From Massilia arenae (GTDB taxonomy: Bacteria; Pseudomonadota; Gammaproteobacteria; Burkholderiales; Burkholderiaceae_D): 64,000 nucleotides of DNA. Shown piece by piece: positions 58,208 to 64,000 of this stretch. The notes beneath the pieces were generated by a model. The model was not told where the DNA came from. It was given only the letters and a program-made list of their open reading frames with translations, and did not search any database. The position numbers and the translations under genes are program-made. Within the stretch, counting starts at the first letter, position 1; each line of letters starts with the position of its first letter. The DNA lies in the NCBI RefSeq assembly GCF_008014745.1, contig NZ_VPFD01000031.1, positions 1 to 64,000 on the forward strand, written 5' to 3'.

Positions 58208-58999
58208 ATGCAAGTCCACACCCTGCGCTGCTTCGGCGCCACCGCAAACGCTGGCAATCCTGCTCTCGTCATCGAAGACGATCCGTCACAGCCAGATGCA
58301 CGCCAGGCCTTCGCGCGCGAACACAACACCACCTGCGTCTGGATCGATCCGCCACAGGAAGACGGCATGGCGGCCATCGTCGACTTCTACTACCCGCACA
58401 CGCGCAGCCCCCTGTGCCTGCACGCCACGCTGGCCGCGGCAGCGCGACTGTTCGCACGGCCAGGCGCGAACCCGCCATTGACGGTGAAAACCGCCATGCA
58501 CGGCCAACCGCTCGCCCTGACCCGCGAGGGAGAACACCTGTTCGTACGCCTGTCGCCGCAGCCCGCCCCGCAACCGGCACTCACGCCCGAGCTGCCGGCA
58601 CGCCTGCTCGGCATCCCCGCAGCAGCCATCGTCGCCGCGCCGCAAGTGGCCTCGATCGGCAGCCCGAAACTGCTGGTGCAAGTGCGCGACCCGGACACCC
58701 TGCACGCGCTGACGCCCGACCTGGACGCGATCACGCAGTGGGGCAAGGAAAACGGCGTCAACGGCCTGTACGCCTTCGCAGGCGATGCGGATGCACAGGT
58801 CTTCGAAGGCCGCAACTTCAACCACCTCGACCCACGACTCGAAGACAGCGCCACCGGCGTCGCGTCCGGCGCCCTCACCGTCCTGCTCGGCCGCGGATTG
58901 ACCGTGCGCCAGGGCCGCGCAACCGGCCACGATTGCCTGATCCGCACCCGGATCGAAGACGGCGCCGTACTGGTCGGCGGCCGTGTCGAGACGATTTGA
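58208..58999 (+). CDS. PhzF-family protein lacking the usual catalytic Glu
   Basis: This 263-residue protein follows the PhzF/diaminopimelate-epimerase-like fold: NAGNPALVI, FYYPHTRSPLCLHATLAAAARLF (the usual PLCGHATL) and the closing RLEDSATGVASGAL (usual EDPATGSAAGAL). In the family the segment after AREHN carries the catalytic Glu of NLSE; here it reads NTTC (Cys43). The enzyme may thus be inactive or altered. It shares an upstream 16-bp motif with the following receptor gene. Confidence 0.85.
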   Translation: MQVHTLRCFGATANAGNPALVIEDDPSQPDARQAFAREHNTTCVWIDPPQEDGMAAIVDFYYPHTRSPLCLHATLAAAARLFARPGANPPLTVKTAMHGQPLALTREGEHLFVRLSPQPAPQPALTPELPARLLGIPAAAIVAAPQVASIGSPKLLVQVRDPDTLHALTPDLDAITQWGKENGVNGLYAFAGDADAQVFEGRNFNHLDPRLEDSATGVASGALTVLLGRGLTVRQGRATGHDCLIRTRIEDGAVLVGGRVETI

Positions 59000-59005
59000 C
59001 ACGTC

Positions 59006-59021
59006 AAATTGTCACGATTTG
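59006..59021 (+). promoter_or_regulatory. Repeated 16-bp motif upstream of the TonB-dependent receptor
   Basis: AAATTGTCACGATTTG is 15/16 identical to 58119-58134. It overlaps an inverted repeat ATTTGAC-AC-GTCAAAT (58994-59009) that reaches into the PhzF-like stop codon. It lies 117 bases before the receptor start. Confidence 0.5.
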
Positions 59022-59137
59022 TCGTAACTTGGTCGAATAAGTTCTAGCTATAGCCATACTCCGTTGCGTTATTGATACATTACGATGGTTACCGAAGAAA
59101 CAATTGAGTAATATCCGAATTTCCTTCGGAGAAAAAT

Positions 59138-61534
59138 GTGATTAAACTCAAAATAATGTCTGGTTCGGTGCTGTTTGCCTTATATGGTAGCGCCGCCGTG
59201 CTTTCCCTCGTCCCCGCCATCGCCCACGCGCAAACCGCGCCAAGCGTCGCCAGCGGTGAAATCATGCCAAGCGTCAGCGTGGTCGGTTCACGCCGCGTCG
59301 GCGCCGCATCGAGCACCGACACCCCGGTCGCCATCGATTTCATTCCGATGACGAAGGCCGCCGAACAAAGTGGCCAGTTCGACCTGGCCCAGGTGCTCTC
59401 CAACCTGTCGCCTTCGTTCAACTCGACCCGCCAGACCGGCGCCGACGGCGCCGACCTGATCGACTCGGCCGCCCTGCGCGGCCTGGGTTCGGACCAGACC
59501 CTGGTGCTGGTCAACGGCAAGCGCCGTCACACGGTGGCGCTGGTGAACCTGTTCGGCGCGCGCAACCGCGGCAATACCGGCACCGACATGAACGCGATCC
59601 CCGTGATGGCGATCCGCGAAGTGCAGGTGCTGCGCGACGGCGCCGCCGCCCAATACGGCTCCGACGCGATCGCCGGCGTGATCAACATCGACCTCAAACG
59701 CAGCCTCGGTTGCGAATCGGTGCTCGGCTACGGCCAGTACACCGCGGGCGACGGCGAGAACTGGCTGGCGTCGGCCTACTGCGGCGTGGCGGTGGCCGGC
59801 GGCGTGCTGGGCATCACCGGCGAATACTACGATCGCGGCCGCTCCAACCGCTCCGAAGCGGGCAACCCGCGCATCATCGGCGACACCAAGTCCGAGAACC
59901 AGACCGTCTACCTGAACGGCGAATTCCCCACCGGCCCCGGCAAGCTGTATTTCACGGCCGGCGCGCAAAAGCGCGACGCTTCCTCGGCCGCCTGGGCGCG
60001 CGAAGGCCTCGGTTCCGAAGACATCCCGTCGCGTAACTCGGCGGCGATGTACCCGGACGGTTTCGTCCCTTTCATCGACGGCGACGTCGACGACCGCTGG
60101 GGCACCGTCGGCTACCGCTGGGCGGTGGGCGAATGGAATGCCGACGTCTCGCAGACCTATGGCTACAACCGCCTGAAGTACGACATCAACAACACCCTCA
60201 ACGCCTCGATCGCCAACCTTGACCTGCTCAATGGCGGCCAGGGCACGAGCGCCAGCCGCTTCTACGCCGGCGGCTTCTCGTTCCAGCAGTCGACCACCAA
60301 TCTCGACATCAGCCGCTTCTACGGCGACGTATTGAAGGGCATGAACGTCGCCTTCGGCCTCGAGCATCGCCGCGAGAACTACAAGATCTTCGCCGGCGAA
60401 ACCGGCTCGTGGATCGACGCCGATGGCGTGGGCGAAGGCGGCAATGCCGGCAGCCAGGGCTTCCCGGGCTTCCAGCCGGGCGACGAGACCGACAGCGACC
60501 GTCACAGCAACGCGGCCTATGCCGACATCGAGCTTGAGGTGACCGACCGCTTCAAGGTGCAGACCGCCGTGCGCCACGAACGCTATTCGGACTTCGGTTC
60601 GACCACCACCGGCAAGCTGGCCGCCGCATACCGCCTGGCGCCGAGCGTGCTGCTGCGCGGCTCGGCCAGCACGGGCTTTCGCGCGCCGTCGCTGCAGCAG
60701 ATGTACTTCTCGTCGACCTTCACCGACTTCGTCGGCGGCCAGCCGCTGGACGTGGTGCTGGCGCCGAACGGCGGCCCGGTCGCCAATGCCGCCGGCATCC
60801 CGCAGCTGAAGGACGAGGAATCGAAGAGCTACACGCTGGGCCTGACCTGGTCGCCGACGCAGTCGACGTCGGTCACGGCCGACCTGTACCGCATCGACAT
60901 CGACGACCGCATCGTGCTGTCGGGCCGCTTCGACGCCGACAACTACCCGGCGCTGGGCGCCACCCTGCAGCAACTGGGCGTAGGCCAGGCGCAGTTCTTC
61001 GTCAACTCGGTCGACACCAAGACGCAAGGCCTGGACCTGACCGTGTCCAACCGCAGCAAGGTGGGCATCGGCAACCTGACCACCTTCCTGGCTGTGAACT
61101 TCAGCAAGACCGAGGTGCAGCGCGTGAAGGCGCCGGCGGCACTGGAAGGTTTCGAGGACGTGCTGCTGTCGGAACGCGAGCGCCTGTTCATCGAAGAAGG
61201 CGCGCCGCGCCGCAAGGCCACGCTGGGCCTCGACTGGACCCAAGGCCAGCTCGAGACTTCGCTGCGCGTGATCCACTTCGGTCCGCAGACCCTGGGCACC
61301 TTCTCGGGCCCGCCGGTGCCGAACCAGCACTATGAGTCGAAGACTTCGGCCGACCTGTCATTCACCTGGGCCTTTACCGAGAAGACCCGGCTGACGGTGG
61401 GCGGCACGAACATCTTCGACGTCAAGCCGACCCGCCAGGATCCGAACGAGACCGACAACGGCTTCAAGTACGAGAGCGTGCAGTTCGGCCTGAACGGCGC
61501 GGCGATGTTCGCGCGCCTGGCGCACAAGTTCTGA
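59138..61534 (+). CDS. TonB-dependent outer-membrane receptor
   Basis: A 798-residue TonB-dependent receptor has a signal peptide (to AHAQ, about 32), a plug domain (about 45-190, with VSVVGSRRVG as TonB-box-like start, LRGLGSDQTLVLVNGKRRH, then AAAQYGSDAIAGVINIDLKR) and a 22-strand barrel ending in the usual terminal aromatic (ARLAHKF). No N-terminal signalling domain is present. The substrate is unknown; no siderophore, B12 or polysaccharide genes adjoin it. A clear terminator follows. Confidence 0.93.
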   Translation: MIKLKIMSGSVLFALYGSAAVLSLVPAIAHAQTAPSVASGEIMPSVSVVGSRRVGAASSTDTPVAIDFIPMTKAAEQSGQFDLAQVLSNLSPSFNSTRQTGADGADLIDSAALRGLGSDQTLVLVNGKRRHTVALVNLFGARNRGNTGTDMNAIPVMAIREVQVLRDGAAAQYGSDAIAGVINIDLKRSLGCESVLGYGQYTAGDGENWLASAYCGVAVAGGVLGITGEYYDRGRSNRSEAGNPRIIGDTKSENQTVYLNGEFPTGPGKLYFTAGAQKRDASSAAWAREGLGSEDIPSRNSAAMYPDGFVPFIDGDVDDRWGTVGYRWAVGEWNADVSQTYGYNRLKYDINNTLNASIANLDLLNGGQGTSASRFYAGGFSFQQSTTNLDISRFYGDVLKGMNVAFGLEHRRENYKIFAGETGSWIDADGVGEGGNAGSQGFPGFQPGDETDSDRHSNAAYADIELEVTDRFKVQTAVRHERYSDFGSTTTGKLAAAYRLAPSVLLRGSASTGFRAPSLQQMYFSSTFTDFVGGQPLDVVLAPNGGPVANAAGIPQLKDEESKSYTLGLTWSPTQSTSVTADLYRIDIDDRIVLSGRFDADNYPALGATLQQLGVGQAQFFVNSVDTKTQGLDLTVSNRSKVGIGNLTTFLAVNFSKTEVQRVKAPAALEGFEDVLLSERERLFIEEGAPRRKATLGLDWTQGQLETSLRVIHFGPQTLGTFSGPPVPNQHYESKTSADLSFTWAFTEKTRLTVGGTNIFDVKPTRQDPNETDNGFKYESVQFGLNGAAMFARLAHKF

Positions 61535-61557
61535 TCGCACCCCGATCGGACAGCAAA

Positions 61558-61585
61558 CGGCCCGCGATCATCGCGGGCCGTTTTT
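61558..61585 (+). terminator. Terminator after the TonB-dependent receptor
   Basis: A 10-bp perfect stem (CGGCCCGCGA with TCGCGGGCCG) around TCA is followed by five T. Confidence 0.93.
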
Positions 61586-61587
61586 AT

Positions 61588-61746
61588 TCAGGGCTTGCCG
61601 AAGCGCTCGGCCAGCAGGCGAAGCAGGACCAGGTACACGACGCAGGCCAGCAGGAACAGCGCGCCGTGTGGCATGGCGCGCTTTACGTACTCATACGAAA
61701 AGCCGAGCAGTACGATGCCGATAATGTAGATATGGGCCTTCCGCAT
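61588..61746 (-). CDS. Small membrane protein
   Basis: A 52-residue protein starts MRKAHIYIIGIVLLGFSYEYV and has two hydrophobic segments (about 5-20 and 27-44) around a short polar loop. The start at 61746 is preferred because GAGGAT lies just before it at proper distance; ATGs further upstream are less suitable. Function is unknown. Divergent from the primase-like gene at 61835. Confidence 0.6.
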   Translation of the reverse strand: MRKAHIYIIGIVLLGFSYEYVKRAMPHGALFLLACVVYLVLLRLLAERFGKP

Positions 61747-61834
61747 GGTCATCCTCGCGCGTCGAAAAGACGATACACGGTAGCATGACCGGCGCCGATA
61801 TATCATGCCTGTCTTTTGATTCAACAAGAATGTC

Positions 61835-62614
61835 ATGCAAAAACTGATCGCCGAACTGATGCGGCTTTATCTTCCCGCCGACGCGCCACCGGCCGACGTC
61901 CTGACGCTGCACGTGCTCGGCCAGCGGAACGTGCCGGTCAGCCTGACGGGTGGCGACGGCCAGACGCGCGCCATGATGATCCCCTTCCGCAAGACCAAGG
62001 GCGCCGAGAGCGACGCCCACTGGCTGCGGCTGTGCGAAGTCGCCAACACGCTGCAGGAAACGCTCGGCCTGCCCGCGCCTGCGGTGAGCATTTCGGGCGG
62101 CGACGCTTATTACCTGTGGCTGTCGCTGGCGGAGCCGGTGCCGGCCGACCAGGCCCAGACCTTCCTCGAACGCCTGCGCGACGCCTGGTTCCCCGAGATC
62201 GAGCTGGATACGGACGCCGTGCGCGCACCGATCGCGCTGCCGCCCTGCCTGCATCCGCGCACCGGCAAGTGGGCCGCGTTCATCCATCCGGGCATGGGCG
62301 CCTCGTTCGCCGACGAGGCGGGGCTGGACATGCCGCCGCCGCCGCTGGGACAGGCGGCCTTCCTCGAAGGGCTGGAAAGCATCGGCAAGGAACAGTTCGA
62401 GCAGGTCTTCCAGGCGCTCGATGGGGCGCACCAGAACAAGCCGATGGCGGTGCCGGCCCCTGCTGCCGCGCCAGCGCCGTCCGCTCTACGGCATGCGCCG
62501 GCGCCAGGCTTGCTGCTGAAGGACGCGACGCTGGAAGACATCGTGCGCCACCTGCATGCGATGAATATCGAGCCGACGTTCAGGCACCTGCTTCCGTCGG
62601 ACCGTTACGACTAA
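61835..62614 (+). CDS. Hypothetical protein with a weak archaeo-eukaryotic primase-like pattern
   Basis: A 259-residue cytoplasmic protein. The central part (about 85-180) reads AVSISGGDAYYLWLSLAEPVPADQA and later ALPPCLHPRTGKWAAFIHPGMG, which recalls the SGxxxxHLWLxL and LPxxLHPxTG segments of primase-polymerase (AEP) domains. The N-terminal metal-binding DxD/DxE pair typical of AEPs is not evident, so activity is doubtful. The C-terminal about 60 residues are a Pro/Ala linker and a helix. Family assignment is only a hypothesis. Confidence 0.7.
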   Translation: MQKLIAELMRLYLPADAPPADVLTLHVLGQRNVPVSLTGGDGQTRAMMIPFRKTKGAESDAHWLRLCEVANTLQETLGLPAPAVSISGGDAYYLWLSLAEPVPADQAQTFLERLRDAWFPEIELDTDAVRAPIALPPCLHPRTGKWAAFIHPGMGASFADEAGLDMPPPPLGQAAFLEGLESIGKEQFEQVFQALDGAHQNKPMAVPAPAAAPAPSALRHAPAPGLLLKDATLEDIVRHLHAMNIEPTFRHLLPSDRYD

Positions 62615-62628
62615 GGGCGCGCTAGGCC

Positions 62629-63759
62629 CTATTTGGTGACGGCGATCATCGAGCGTTTGCCGCCCTTGAAGGTATACAGCGTGATGGTGCCATCGCGAAT
62701 ATCGCCACGCTGATCGAAAGCGATCGGCCCGGTCACGCCCTTGTACTGGATCTTGGCCAGCACCGGCAAATATTTGGCCGGCGCCGACGATCCGGCCTTC
62801 ACCATCGCTTCTGCCATGGCCATCGTCGCGTCGTAGGCATACGGCGCATTGATCTGCACGTCGATGCCAAAGCGCTTCTTGTAGTCGGCGCGGAACTTGT
62901 CCATGCCGGCCTTGGCGTCGCCCTGCACGCCGCCCGCTTCCGCGCACACCACCTGGCCGTCCGTCATGGTGCCGCCCGACAGCTTGAAGATCTCGTCCGA
63001 GCAGATGCCGTCGCCGCCCATCACGCGCACGTTCATGCCCAGCTGCTTCATCTGGCGCAGCATCGGGCCGGCGGTCGCGTTCATGCCGCCGAAGAACACC
63101 AGGTCCGGCTTGGTGGCGCGGATGCGGGTGACGATGGCGCTGAAGTCGGTCGCCTTGTCGTTGGTGAACTCGCGCGCGACGACGCTGCCGCCGGCCTTTT
63201 GCAGGCTGCGCGAGAACTCGGTCGCCAGGCCCTGGCCGTAGGCGGTGCGGTCGTCCACCACCGCCACCCGCTTGGCCTTCATCGGGCCGGTGGCATAACG
63301 GCCCAGGGCCTGGCCCAGTTGCACGTCGTTGGCGATCACGCGGAAGGCCGTGTTGTAGCCCTGCTGGGTGTATTTCGGGCTGGTGCTCGAGTGTGAGATC
63401 TGCGGGATGCCCGCGGTGTTGTAGATCTTGGAAGCCGGGATCGTGGTGCCCGAGGTCTGGTGACCGATCACGCCATTCACCTTGGCGTCGACCAGCTTCT
63501 GCGCCACGCTCGTGGCCTGCTTCGGATCGGCCGCGTCGTCCTCGGCCACCAACTGGAAGGTAACCTTCTTGCCGCCAATGGTCACGCCTTTGGCGTTGAG
63601 CGCCTCGATCGCCATGCGCGCGCCGTTCTCGGTGTCCTTGCCAAAATAGGCCACCGGGCCGGTCAGGCCCGCCACGTGGGCGATCCGCACCACTTCCTGG
63701 CTCGAGGCCACGCCGGCCAGGGTCGACAGCACGGCTGCCATGATTATCTTCTTGTTCAT
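62629..63759 (-). CDS. Branched-chain amino-acid-type ABC transporter substrate-binding protein
   Basis: A 376-residue periplasmic binding protein of the LivJ/LivK type has a signal peptide (MNKKIIMAAVLSTLAGVASS) and the two-lobe body with RIAHVAGLTGPVAYFGKDTENGARMAIEALN, GVIGHQTSGTTIPASKIYN, ISHSSTSPKYTQQGYNTAFRV and the hinge segment RVAVVDDRTAYGQGLA. The start at 63759 is preferred (GAGGAACCG before it). Ligands of this family are branched-chain amino acids, amides or urea; none is fixed here. No permease genes are visible downstream in the window. Confidence 0.92.
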   Translation of the reverse strand: MNKKIIMAAVLSTLAGVASSQEVVRIAHVAGLTGPVAYFGKDTENGARMAIEALNAKGVTIGGKKVTFQLVAEDDAADPKQATSVAQKLVDAKVNGVIGHQTSGTTIPASKIYNTAGIPQISHSSTSPKYTQQGYNTAFRVIANDVQLGQALGRYATGPMKAKRVAVVDDRTAYGQGLATEFSRSLQKAGGSVVAREFTNDKATDFSAIVTRIRATKPDLVFFGGMNATAGPMLRQMKQLGMNVRVMGGDGICSDEIFKLSGGTMTDGQVVCAEAGGVQGDAKAGMDKFRADYKKRFGIDVQINAPYAYDATMAMAEAMVKAGSSAPAKYLPVLAKIQYKGVTGPIAFDQRGDIRDGTITLYTFKGGKRSMIAVTK

Positions 63760-64000
63760 CGGTTCCTCGTTCATTGCGATGCGGGCCGCGCGTGTGGCCC
63801 GCCGAACCGATCATTCTACCGCGAGCAGGCGCGGCGCGTGAAAGTGGACATTGGTGATGTTTGCCTTGCATCGGCTCGGGTATGCTGTTGCGCCTGCCCT
63901 TGCACGGATGCCCAACCGGCGCGAACAAGCGCGGTCAAAATAACCACCTCGAGCGGAGAACATCATCGTCAGTCCAGCCAGAACAAGTGGATCCTGCCTC
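63760..64000. other. Terminal intergenic region, no gene called
   Basis: These 241 bases upstream of the binding-protein gene hold its promoter region. I see no convincing coding start before the window end, though a gene could begin near 63960. Confidence 0.5.

Noticed and set aside
59288-61330. Long minus-strand open frame inside the TonB receptor
   Set aside because: Shadow of the receptor; Val/Ala/Arg/Gly-rich without domain.

Overview
The window looks like chromosomal DNA of a GC-rich betaproteobacterium of the Burkholderiales, most likely Oxalobacteraceae (Massilia/Duganella-like). The support is the order pyrG-kdsA-eno-ftsB, the pair dapA-bamC, betaproteobacterial-style roxA, hslO, htpX and slyD genes, many methyl-accepting and sugar-polymer genes, and long inverted-repeat elements scattered between genes. 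I see no rRNA, tRNA, CRISPR array, insertion sequence or prophage. The genus is an inference from gene content, not from a search. || Layout. 1-9.8 kb: housekeeping (slyD, roxA, bamC, dapA, a methyltransferase, a site-2 protease, a YciO-type protein, htpX) ending in a PHB-depolymerase-like esterase downstream of a ribbon-helix-helix regulator that has its own palindromic operator. 10.0-12.4 kb: a two-gene locus encoding a candidate RiPP precursor (leader, PPGG, Val/Ile/Ala-rich tail) and a B12-binding radical SAM enzyme of the RiPP C-methyltransferase type. 12.5-27.7 kb: an exported beta-lactamase-fold protein that lacks its catalytic residues, an exported DJ-1-like protein with a membrane AraC regulator, a PHP phosphatase, a LysR/nitronate monooxygenase divergent pair, lipoproteins, gamma carbonic anhydrase, Hsp33, an epoxide hydrolase/ankyrin pair and Dps. 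27.5-32.1 kb: pyrG-kdsA-eno-ftsB plus an orphan antitoxin-like gene. || 32.4-47.9 kb: two chemoreceptors flank two nutrient modules. One is a beta-glucan/aldobionate module: GPH symporter, GH94 phosphorylase, GH16 laminarinase and gluconokinase, with two GntR-type operators, and with the matching GntR-like repressor encoded 4 kb further on. The other, inserted between gluconokinase and that repressor, is a cyanate module (ABC transporter plus cyanase) with a sigma-54 promoter. || 47.9-58.0 kb: an SOS-controlled dnaE2, then a compact regulatory cluster: a four-repeat protein of unknown function with a sigma-54 promoter, a divergent membrane Ser/Thr kinase with TPRs, a small beta-rich partner, and an FHA-type sigma-54 activator. 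I read this as kinase to FHA activator to sigma-54 promoter to effector; no such system is known to me with this effector. 58.2-63.8 kb: a PhzF-like protein without the family's catalytic Glu, a TonB-dependent receptor, a small membrane protein, a primase-like hypothetical and an amino-acid ABC binding protein. The two candidates for undescribed biology are the RiPP locus (10.0-12.4 kb) and the kinase/FHA/sigma-54 cluster (51.2-58.0 kb).
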